From contig NZ_JAIUHG010000001.1 in the NCBI RefSeq assembly GCF_020164955.1, forward strand, positions 310,001-374,000: a stretch of 64,000 nt of DNA, in the 5' to 3' direction. Position numbers and translations under genes: made by a program. The notes below the pieces were generated by a model, which worked only from the letters and a program-made list of their open reading frames with translations, was not told the DNA's origin and did not search any database. Positions 45,431 to 53,088 of this stretch are shown here, piece by piece (within the stretch, counting starts at the first letter, position 1; every line of letters begins with the position of its first letter). This DNA is from Mesorhizobium sp. CA8. GTDB taxonomy: Bacteria > Pseudomonadota > Alphaproteobacteria > Rhizobiales > Rhizobiaceae.

Positions 45431-45501
45431 ACATCAGGCTCGGCGACTTTCGCCCTGATTCTGTCGTCCCGACGGAAAGACGAACAGCCTCAGCCTTTCG
45501 A

Positions 45502-48500
45502 TCACAGCCGCGAGATCAGATAGCGCAGCGCAGAGCGGCTCGGCATGAAGAAATAGCCGCCCCCTTTGGTGGTGACGAACTGCGGCACATCCTTGAGCAC
45601 AGTGACCTTTTCCCAGGACGGGATCGAGAAGCGGCCGCCGCCGCGCGCGCCGATCGTTGGATCCGTTTCGCCCACCAGGCCCTGGAACGAGTTCGATGAG
45701 ACCCATGTCTGCTGGATGAATTCGTATTGGCGTTCGATGTCGGCGTTGAGGCACATGAAGAGCAGTCCCTTCTCGGTCTTTCCGCCTCTGCCCTTTTTCT
45801 CATAGGTACGGCCGACGCGCAGGATGCGGTGGCGCTTGCCGATCCTGATCTGCGTCTCGCGGTCCTCGCCGAGCGAATCGCGTGGGTTGGAACGGCGTAT
45901 GTGGGAGCCGAGCGGACAAGCGTGCCCTTGCGGGTCCTCGGCGCCGAGCGCGAAATCATTGTCGACGCCGCGGCCCGGACGGCCGTTCGGATTGCGCACC
46001 AGCGAGCTGCCATCCTGCCAGCGGCCAAGCATTTTTGCCGCCACCCAGCGCGGCGTGATGGTCGCATCGCCGGTCTCGCCAGCGGCCTGAACGGCGGCCT
46101 GCCGGCAATATTCGTCGAACAACTCGACATGCTGCTCGAACTGGCGCACGACGAGGAAGGTGCCGTTGCGGCCGAAATCGCGGGGCGGAGGCGGCTGGCC
46201 CGGGATCTGACGGTTGCGCCGCACCTGCGACAGGATCCCGGTGCGGTCCAGCGCCGCCTCCACCGACGGCGAAGCAGGATAGAAGCCATGCTCGTCGCGA
46301 TAGCCGAACAGGAACTCGCCAGGCGCGACGAGATGCATGGGCGCGGCTCCCTTGGCGGCGCGCGCCGTGCCGCGAACGATCGGCTGCGAGACGCCGTCGA
46401 CGAAACCGAAATGCTCGACCGCCCGCTTGCCGTCGCGCCGAACCATCAGCGGCAGCTCGGCGGTCACGGACATGCCAGCGCCCGTCGTCCGTCGCTTCAT
46501 GCCCGCGATCTCGGCCTTCAACGTGGCCGGCGTCTCGGCGTAGCAGACGATGACCAGGTCGACAGGATTTTTGGGCGAGCCCCACTGCCATTTGTCGGGA
46601 GCGTCGGGGCCGATATCGTTGAGGATGCGGCTGCGCTCGGGCGTTCCCATGCCTTGGCGAAAAGCCACGGGGAACGTGTCCAGCGGCTCATCGTCGACGC
46701 CGCCCTCGAGCCCCAACCGGCGCAGGCCGTTGGGGCCGAACGCCACCGTCATGGCGCGGCCGGCCGGCACGCCGTCGCCGAAGCTGGTTTTTTCGGTCAC
46801 GAAGTCGAGCCACGCCTTGCGCTTCGCCGCCGACAAACCGTCAGGCACCTCGATCGCAAGCATATGCGCATGGCCGAGCGCGCCGAACGGCCCGAAGAAG
46901 ATCGACTGGATTTCCCCGGATTCCAGTTCTTCGAGCGGCGCGGACGCGGGTCCGGCCAGGTTGGTCGCGTCCGCCGGCCGCGCTTGCGGGCGTGGAAGCG
47001 AACCGAACAGACTCAGCCAGTCGCGCGCCTCGTTGCCGGTGGCCGAGGCTATACCGCGCCTGATCCTGGAGTTGATGCGGATGCGCGTGGTGTTGAGATG
47101 CGGATAGGCGCTGTACCAGAACAGCGTCGGCACCTGCTGGCGCCGCGCCCAGCGCTTGAAACGATCGCCGTCACGCGCACCGTCGAGGAACAGCCAGCGC
47201 GTGCGCGGATAACCTTCGGTGTTGCTCCACACACCGGTCAGGCCGGCCGCGGCCTTGGCGATGAAATCCTCGAGATAGCTTTCCCAGCTGCCCCCGTAGT
47301 TGGAGAAGAACACCAGCCTGTCGGTGCCGGGCAGCAGCACCCAGCGGGCGAAATGAATGGTGTTGATGGTGGCGAGGAAGCCCGGACGGAACACTTTCTG
47401 CGCCGATATCGAGATGAGATAGAAGGAGAGCCGCAGCGCCAGCCGCCGCAAGATCCCCGGCTTCATCGTCGAAATCGCCGTCAAATTGTTCTGCGCGGCG
47501 TGGTCCTCCTTGGCGAGGATATTTTCGAGCGCGCTCACATCGACAGGCGTGTTCGCCGGCCGGTCCTTGTCCTCGAGCCGCCGCAGCGCCAGGAAGCAAA
47601 GGCCGACGAAAAGGACGAGGATGGCCAGCAGGCCGAGCACCGAAAGCAGAAGCGCAGCGCCGGCGATCGCGACATTGGCGAAGGTGACGCCATGCGGATT
47701 GCCGAACACGAGCACATAGGTCATGCGCCAAAAAGCGAGAACGACGAGCGCGACGGTGGCGAACATCGCCGGTGTCAAAAGCGTCGTTGTCAGCGCGCGC
47801 GACCAGTGGCCCGGCGGCCTTTCCAGCAGGCTTTCTGCGGGCTCGAACGCCCAGCTGAATTGCCCGAGGCAGCGCACATGCCGGCGCGCCTCGGCCAGCA
47901 CGTCCATCGCATTGCCGGGGCCTACGCGCGGCTTCTCGACGATCTCGCGCACGCTGTCGGCGAGCTTGGCCTCGGCCAGGATCCGCCGCACGGAATGTCC
48001 CGGCGTGCCGGAGAAAACCAGCCCGGCGGCGCTACCGAAGGAGGGCGATATCTCGATATGGTTCTTCTTCAGGAAGTCCTCCAGCGAGCCGCCGTCCGGC
48101 AGGCCGCAGACATCCCTGAAGATCGGGCGCAGCCGATGCCCGATCGATTGCGCAATGGCGGCAATGACGTCATCGGTGCTGCCGTCGCCGGAGATTTCGA
48201 ACACCAGCGCGCCGGTCTCTGTCCCGGTTTTCTCGTCCTTGCCGGTGGGAGCGACGGCCAGGCTGGTGAAATGAATGGTGCCGACCTTGTCCAGCGCGGC
48301 GCTGAGTTCGCCGATCGCCGGATTGCCGAGATCCGCAACCTTGTCGCGCACCGCATCGAGCGGCAGCAGTCGAGTGATCGGGCAGACAACCGTCACCATC
48401 GATTGATCGGCGGTGCGGCAAAGCGGCGAGCGCTCGAAATCGACCTTGAGGCTTGCCGGATAGGCGCCGACACTGACCATCTTGCCGGCCCTGCCCCGCG

Positions 48501-49725
48501 CGCGGGCGAGCTTCGGTTTGCTGAACAGGGCGCGGACGCATTCGCCGATCTGGATGCGGGCGATCTCGGCGCCGATGCACAGATGGATGCCGTAGCCGAA
48601 CACCATGTAGTCGCGATGCGGGCGCGACGTATCGAATTCGTTCGGCCGCTGCACAATGTCCGGATCGAACATGGCTGAAAGCGTCGCCGGCATCACCACC
48701 GTTCCGGCCTTCACCAGGCGCTCGCGGCGCGTGCCTTTGCCGATGACCGCGTCACGCCTCGTGTAGCGCCATGGCCCGATCCAGATCGGCTTGAAGCGCA
48801 TGGCCTCCAGGACGGCCCGGTCGAGCTTGCCGGTATCGCCGGCAGCGATGGCCTGATCGATGGCTTGCCGCGCATCGCTGCGCGACAGGATCACATCCAG
48901 GCAGTTGCTGCCGGCAAGCACGTTGGTCGGCACAAAGCCGGCGACCATGCCGAGCATGATGGAATGGATGTCGGGCAGCGACAGGCGCCCCTGATCCATC
49001 AGCGCGACGAGGCGGGCCAGCGGCCGGTCGTCCTTGCCCGGTCTTTCCCTGATCGCTGCGATCGAGCGGTCTGTGACCTTGATCAGGCGATCGCCGCCGA
49101 CCACAGCAAGCTGGCGCGTGCTGGGGTTTGCTGTCGGGTCGGAGAAGAACAATGCGCTGAGCGCGATCGACCAGTCGGCGAATTCGGTTTCGTCGTCGAT
49201 CTCGAGGCCGAAATAATCGCGGCAGATGCGCACCGGCACGATCTTCATCAACCCGGCGATGGCATCGAAACCGGGGCTGGCGCGAGTCATGATATCGCGC
49301 GAATGGCGCTCGGCGATCGGCCGGACGATGGCTTCGACTTCCGCTGGCGGGAAAGCGCTCAGCACCGCCGATTTCATCTGCCGGTATGCGGCGCCGTCCT
49401 GCATGCCGAGAATGAAATTCGAGCCCCGGGCGAGTTCGACCATTTCCGGCCCATAGGGCGTCTCGAACTCATCGCCCCGCTCCAATATGTCGCGCACATC
49501 CGCGCCCTTGGTGACGAGCAGGAAATTGCCGAAGCCGAGATTGGGCCAGAAACGGCGCAGCAGCGACAGCAGCCAGCGCGGATCGCTAAGAAGAAAGCCG
49601 GCGATGCGGGAAGCAATGCCGCTCTTGGAACGCAGGCGGTTGATGTCGAAAGGCGGCATCTCGACGACTGGACGCTGGCTCTTCTGAGCGGCGCGGACGG
49701 CGGCGAAGTATTTTAAAGTGATCAT
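45502..49725 (-). CDS. Cytochrome P450 / membrane / DyP-type peroxidase fusion, 1407 residues
   Basis: From ATG 49725 (TTG 49734 possible). Residues about 30-430: a P450 with ExxR at Glu307-Arg310 (LEAMRFKP), a heme-binding loop FGYGIHLCIGAE (Cys383), and an I-helix region GMVAGFVPTNVLAGSN. Residues 430-620: unassigned, possibly a small ferredoxin-like duplication. Two hydrophobic segments at about 646-668 and 681-714. Residues 780-900: a conserved block with RLVFFSNYGGSWESYLEDF seen in large DyP-like proteins. Residues about 930-1400: DyP peroxidase with FGFVDGVSQP (Asp1110) and heme-His in ACPLGSHIRRSNPRD (His1275). Both heme sites look intact. No ferredoxin or reductase gene lies nearby. 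A perfect CRP-type site lies upstream. Confidence 0.87.
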   Translation of the reverse strand: MITLKYFAAVRAAQKSQRPVVEMPPFDINRLRSKSGIASRIAGFLLSDPRWLLSLLRRFWPNLGFGNFLLVTKGADVRDILERGDEFETPYGPEMVELARGSNFILGMQDGAAYRQMKSAVLSAFPPAEVEAIVRPIAERHSRDIMTRASPGFDAIAGLMKIVPVRICRDYFGLEIDDETEFADWSIALSALFFSDPTANPSTRQLAVVGGDRLIKVTDRSIAAIRERPGKDDRPLARLVALMDQGRLSLPDIHSIMLGMVAGFVPTNVLAGSNCLDVILSRSDARQAIDQAIAAGDTGKLDRAVLEAMRFKPIWIGPWRYTRRDAVIGKGTRRERLVKAGTVVMPATLSAMFDPDIVQRPNEFDTSRPHRDYMVFGYGIHLCIGAEIARIQIGECVRALFSKPKLARARGRAGKMVSVGAYPASLKVDFERSPLCRTADQSMVTVVCPITRLLPLDAVRDKVADLGNPAIGELSAALDKVGTIHFTSLAVAPTGKDEKTGTETGALVFEISGDGSTDDVIAAIAQSIGHRLRPIFRDVCGLPDGGSLEDFLKKNHIEISPSFGSAAGLVFSGTPGHSVRRILAEAKLADSVREIVEKPRVGPGNAMDVLAEARRHVRCLGQFSWAFEPAESLLERPPGHWSRALTTTLLTPAMFATVALVVLAFWRMTYVLVFGNPHGVTFANVAIAGAALLLSVLGLLAILVLFVGLCFLALRRLEDKDRPANTPVDVSALENILAKEDHAAQNNLTAISTMKPGILRRLALRLSFYLISISAQKVFRPGFLATINTIHFARWVLLPGTDRLVFFSNYGGSWESYLEDFIAKAAAGLTGVWSNTEGYPRTRWLFLDGARDGDRFKRWARRQQVPTLFWYSAYPHLNTTRIRINSRIRRGIASATGNEARDWLSLFGSLPRPQARPADATNLAGPASAPLEELESGEIQSIFFGPFGALGHAHMLAIEVPDGLSAAKRKAWLDFVTEKTSFGDGVPAGRAMTVAFGPNGLRRLGLEGGVDDEPLDTFPVAFRQGMGTPERSRILNDIGPDAPDKWQWGSPKNPVDLVIVCYAETPATLKAEIAGMKRRTTGAGMSVTAELPLMVRRDGKRAVEHFGFVDGVSQPIVRGTARAAKGAAPMHLVAPGEFLFGYRDEHGFYPASPSVEAALDRTGILSQVRRNRQIPGQPPPPRDFGRNGTFLVVRQFEQHVELFDEYCRQAAVQAAGETGDATITPRWVAAKMLGRWQDGSSLVRNPNGRPGRGVDNDFALGAEDPQGHACPLGSHIRRSNPRDSLGEDRETQIRIGKRHRILRVGRTYEKKGRGGKTEKGLLFMCLNADIERQYEFIQQTWVSSNSFQGLVGETDPTIGARGGGRFSIPSWEKVTVLKDVPQFVTTKGGGYFFMPSRSALRYLISRL

Positions 49726-49803
49726 CGCGTTCAAGCCCCCCGGCTATCCACGTCAATGCGATGCCGGCATTGTTCTGGCCTAGGTTTGCATCGGTCCGGC
49801 GTA

Positions 49804-49819
49804 TGTGAACCCGTTCACA
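49804..49819. promoter_or_regulatory. CRP-type operator, perfect 16-bp palindrome
   Basis: TGTGAACCCGTTCACA: arms TGTGAAC and GTTCACA are exact reverse complements around CC, and it matches TGTGA-N6-TCACA exactly. It lies in the 118-base space between the cyclase stop and the P450-DyP start, centred about 86 bases before ATG 49725, where a class I activator site would fit. Confidence 0.78.
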
Positions 49820-49843
49820 GTCATTTGTTGTCGGCCTAAGCGA

Positions 49844-51625
49844 TTATGCGGCAGACTTGGCCAGATCGAAATTGCCGATCAGGAAATTGTTCTTGGCCGG
49901 GTCGACGAACGGTATCCAGCGTATCCTCTGCTCGGAAAAATCGGGATGCCTAGTCATGAAAATCGCAAGCTCGCGCGCCGCCTCGTCGCGCCGGCCGCTT
50001 CTCATCAGCGCGCCTATCTTCAGGAACCTGGCGTAGAAGTAGCCTGGCGACAGGTTGAGCGAGCGCTCGGCGGTGGCGATCGCAGCCGGCCAGTCCTCGA
50101 CGAAGCAATAGGCCGCGGCCAGTTCCCCCAGATTGTGGAAGCGATAAAGGTCGAACGGGCTCAATCGGTCAGTGTCGAGGAAGAAGGGGATCGCGCTGGT
50201 CGCATCGCCAAGCAAAAGGTGCGCGCTGCCCATGGCCGAGCGGGCGAAGGCAAAGCTCGGATTGATGTGGATCGCTTCGGCAAGATGCTCGGCCGCCAAT
50301 GCCGGCAGGCCGCGCATGATGTCGGCTGCGCCGAGATAGGCATGCGGACGCGCATCGAGGCTGTCCATCAGAAGCGCCTTGCGCGCAAGCGTCTCGACTT
50401 TCTCCAAATCGTCGCTGTCGCCGAAACGCAGCCATGCCCGCCAGAAATACCACCATGCGAGCTCGTTGAGCACGGCGCTTGAATTCGGATCTTCCTGATA
50501 GGCCTTGTCGAAGAAGTCGAGCGCGATTTCGGTATCGCGACGTGTCCGCCTGTTCATGTGCCAGCGGCCGCGCCTGACCAGTTGCCAGGTTTCGAGGCTT
50601 TCCCACGGCACCTGGAACGTGCGCGCCTGCTCGGCGCGGTCGACCTCCTTGTCGAGGATGGAAACGATCTCACTGCCGATCTGGTCACGCAGGCTGAAGA
50701 TGTCGACGAGATCGCGGTCGAAGCGCTGCGACCAGACAAGGCGTCCGTTCGAGGTGTCGGTGAGCGACGTATTGAGGCGGATCTGCCTGTCGGAGCGCGC
50801 CAGCGTGCCGCTGACGATGTAGCGGGCGCCGAGCGCATTGCCGATGAGCCTTGTGCCCAGGCTGTCGTCGCGAAACTGGAAGCTGGACCCCTTGGCGATT
50901 ACCGAAAGCCAGCGCGTGTTGGAAAGGCCGTATATGATGTCCTCGGCGATGCCGTCGGCCATATAGCCGACATCGGGTTCGCTTCCATTGCCCTGGAACG
51001 GCAGCACCGCGATCGCAGGGGGGCCTTTGGCGATCGGCCTGAAATGGCCGGGCGTGGCAGGGATGGAAGCGAAGGAAGCCGTCGCCGCGGGGCCGTTGCC
51101 CCCGCGGCCGGCGATCAGGACCCGCACCGGCAGGGCGATGTTCTTGAGGCTGAATTCGCCGAGGTCGGTGAAGACGGCCGACGTCTTGTCCTTCACGTGA
51201 TGCCACGTCGTCGCCGAGATGGCGACGCCGTCATGCGGTGCGAATTCCTGCAGCCGGGCTGCGATATTCACGTCGTCACCGTAGAGACGGCCTTCCCGGG
51301 CGATGACGTCGCCGGTGTTGATCCCGGCCCGAAACGGCATGCGCATGTGCTCGTCGACCGCGGCATTCAGCGCCACGATCCGGTCCTGGAAATCGAAGGC
51401 CGCCCGCAAGGCTTCGATCGGGTTGCCGAATTCGGCCATGATGCTGTCGCCGGCATCGCCGAACGTGCGCCCGCCGAAGGCGCCGCAACTGTCGGCAATG
51501 ATGTCGCGCCTCTCCTCGAAGGCGGCGACGGCGAGCTCGTCGTCGATGCCCATCAGCCGAGAGAATCCTACGGCGTCGATCGAAATGATTGTCGCAAGCT
51601 GACGGGTATAATTCCGTTCAGCCAT
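49844..51625 (-). CDS. Class III adenylate/guanylate cyclase with TolB-like and TPR regions
   Basis: The 593-residue protein opens with a class III cyclase domain (1-165): metal-binding Asp17 (ATIISIDAVGFSRLM) and Asp60 (GDAGDSIMAEFGNP), and transition-state Asn120/Arg124 (GDDVNIAARLQEF). All look intact, so it should make cAMP or cGMP. A TolB-like region follows (about 190-310, AVLPFQGNGSEPDVGYMADG). Helical TPR-like repeats (about 340-580) are typical of signal-receiving C-termini in rhizobial cyclases. It is soluble, with no membrane helix. It is transcribed toward the P450-DyP gene, with a CRP-type site between them. Confidence 0.9.
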   Translation of the reverse strand: MAERNYTRQLATIISIDAVGFSRLMGIDDELAVAAFEERRDIIADSCGAFGGRTFGDAGDSIMAEFGNPIEALRAAFDFQDRIVALNAAVDEHMRMPFRAGINTGDVIAREGRLYGDDVNIAARLQEFAPHDGVAISATTWHHVKDKTSAVFTDLGEFSLKNIALPVRVLIAGRGGNGPAATASFASIPATPGHFRPIAKGPPAIAVLPFQGNGSEPDVGYMADGIAEDIIYGLSNTRWLSVIAKGSSFQFRDDSLGTRLIGNALGARYIVSGTLARSDRQIRLNTSLTDTSNGRLVWSQRFDRDLVDIFSLRDQIGSEIVSILDKEVDRAEQARTFQVPWESLETWQLVRRGRWHMNRRTRRDTEIALDFFDKAYQEDPNSSAVLNELAWWYFWRAWLRFGDSDDLEKVETLARKALLMDSLDARPHAYLGAADIMRGLPALAAEHLAEAIHINPSFAFARSAMGSAHLLLGDATSAIPFFLDTDRLSPFDLYRFHNLGELAAAYCFVEDWPAAIATAERSLNLSPGYFYARFLKIGALMRSGRRDEAARELAIFMTRHPDFSEQRIRWIPFVDPAKNNFLIGNFDLAKSAA

Positions 51626-52041
51626 GATCCGCCCCCAGTCCCGCTTCCAGTCCAGAACAGGCGACCTGCGCTCAAAAGAAACGCGTCGCCGTCTGCCGAT
51701 GGATATTCACCGGCAGGTCCGGCGCGCTGTTGCCACCCTGTTGTGATCAGAATTCTATCAGGGTCTTGCCGAAAGCTCTACTACGAAGAGCTAATATGAC
51801 GAACTCCCCATACGGCGCATGGTTAGTCATTTGTTACATCGGGCGACACATCCGGATCACGCCTCTACCTTTTGAAATCAAACGATCTTTCTCGCCCCGA
51901 GGCGCTGAATTGATTACCGGTGGATATGGATTGGCCGTATCGAGACAAACGCCTCGGGAAGCGTAATTCTTACCTAGCGGAACCAACCTGCCCAGGTGCG
52001 GGTTTCTGACCGCACCTGCCAACCGAGATTTGAGGGCTCTC
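51626..52041. other. Intergenic region upstream of the cyclase gene
   Basis: About 416 bases between the divergent cyclase and PepSY genes. Both promoters must be here. The stretch 51780-51970 is AT-rich for this genome. A plus-strand frame from ATG 51796 (56 codons, begins MTNSPYGAWLVICYIG) lacks a convincing ribosome-binding site. No CRP-type palindrome is seen here. Confidence 0.4.
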
Positions 52042-52299
52042 ATGCGCACTGTTGTTTTGGCAACCGGTATCGCGGTCTGCCTTGCCGGCGGATCGGCCTT
52101 TGCGGCGGACGACCGGCCACTGCCGCCGCAAAATGCCAAGAAACTCTCGGAGATCGTCGCCAAGGTCGAGCACCGCAGCGACTTCCGCTATGTGAAGGAG
52201 GTGGAATGGGACAGCGACGGCTACACCATCACCTACTACACGACGGACAAGGCCAAGGTCCAAATCACCTACGATCCTGTCAGCGGCGAACCCAGATAG
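52042..52299 (+). CDS. PepSY-like small exported protein
   Basis: The 85-residue protein has a signal peptide (VVLATGIAVCLAGGSAFAAD) and one PepSY-like domain: KKLSEIVAKVEHRSDFRYVK, then EVEWDSDGYTITYYT and a final ITYDPVSGEPR. PepSY domains bind and often inhibit peptidases, or sit in the periplasm as small modules. ATG 52042 has GAGGG 5 bases upstream, better than TTG 52030. Single gene. Confidence 0.8.
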   Translation: MRTVVLATGIAVCLAGGSAFAADDRPLPPQNAKKLSEIVAKVEHRSDFRYVKEVEWDSDGYTITYYTTDKAKVQITYDPVSGEPR

Positions 52300-52377
52300 G
52301 CCACGCCCGCCCGCGGCCGTTCAGCCAGGCCTGCTAGGGCAAATGGACCCCTGCCCGATCCCCGGCATCTGTGGGTT

Positions 52378-52448
52378 AGAGCGTGATCCCGACAAGTGGG
52401 AATCGGTTTTCGATCAGGATGGCGATGCAACAAAACGTCATCCTGATC
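52378..52448. repeat. Dispersed repeat family C, copy 2
   Basis: GAGCGTGATCCCGACAAGTG, then GGAATCGGTTTTCG, then TCAGGATGGC with CATCCTGATCCAG, similar to the module around 22095-22197. Intergenic between the PepSY gene and the membrane protein gene. Confidence 0.55.
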
Positions 52449-52539
52449 CAGCGCCTGAACGCTCCGGTGCCGCGCTCCGGCGTGACAGGCTGCCCCTTCT
52501 TCGGTGGCTGACTTCCGCCATGATTGCGGGCACGGGTGC

Positions 52540-53025
52540 ATGGCGATGATCAGCTACGTCCTGAAGCGCATCCTGATGGTGCTTGTCGGCTATCTGGTCG
52601 CCGTGCTTGTCGGGTTGATCGCCGTAGTGGTGATCTACGCGCTATTGAGCTCGCTGCCCAACGCGCCAGCTTGTTTCGGGCTTATGGAATTCACGCCGGT
52701 CGCCGTGCTGGTGGTGCCGCCGCTTGGCATGTTCGTCTATTTCCTGACGATCATCCTGACGGCGATGCAGACGCTGGTCTTTGCAAAGATGGCCGAGTTC
52801 TTCTCGCTGCGAAGCTCTTGGCTGCACATGTTCTTCGGCGCCGCCGCCGCGGCTGCCGGTTTCATGCTGATCTGGCCCGGCGCCGCCGATGATCCGGCGC
52901 GCTGGGCCGACATCGGCATCATCGCCGGCGCCGGCCTGGTGGCCGGCCTGCTCTACTGGTTGATCGCCGGGCGCGACGCCGGCTTCCGCCGGCCGTTGAT
53001 CAAAGCAATTCCAGGAAAAGTGTGA
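52540..53025 (+). CDS. Hypothetical four-helix membrane protein
   Basis: About 161 residues: MAMISYVLKRILMVLVGYLV, with about four hydrophobic segments (near 10-35, 50-75, 100-125, 130-150) and short loops. I do not recognise a family. The start is ATG 52540 or 52546. The last seven codons and the stop (encoding KAIPGKV) fall within a copy of dispersed repeat family A, so the C-terminus seems to have been set by repeat insertion. Confidence 0.7.
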   Translation: MAMISYVLKRILMVLVGYLVAVLVGLIAVVVIYALLSSLPNAPACFGLMEFTPVAVLVVPPLGMFVYFLTIILTAMQTLVFAKMAEFFSLRSSWLHMFFGAAAAAAGFMLIWPGAADDPARWADIGIIAGAGLVAGLLYWLIAGRDAGFRRPLIKAIPGKV

Positions 53026-53071
53026 AGCGGTCAGGCTCGGCGGCTTCGCCGTAGCCTTCGTCCGTAATTGC
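53005..53071. repeat. Dispersed repeat family A, copy overlapping a coding end
   Basis: GCAATTCCAGGAAAAGTGTG, then AAGCGGT, an extra stretch of about 25 bases, then CGTCCGTAATTGC. The core is that of the copy at 26551-26602 in the other orientation. It supplies the last codons and stop of the membrane protein gene. Confidence 0.65.
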
Positions 53072-53088
53072 TTGAGAGTAAAAAGCGC

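Noticed and set aside
45727..48678. A 983-codon open frame antisense to the P450-DyP gene
   Set aside because: It is composed mostly of Arg, Ala, Gly, Asp and His runs, shows no motif, and is the usual mirror of a GC-rich gene with strong third-position G/C. The sense gene has clear catalytic motifs.
39028..51625. Reading the cluster as a mobile or defence island
   Set aside because: No integrase, transposase, direct repeats or shift in base use is visible at its borders, and the nearest tRNA (38537-38611) shows no repeated 3' end. Defence remains possible but is not supported by context here.
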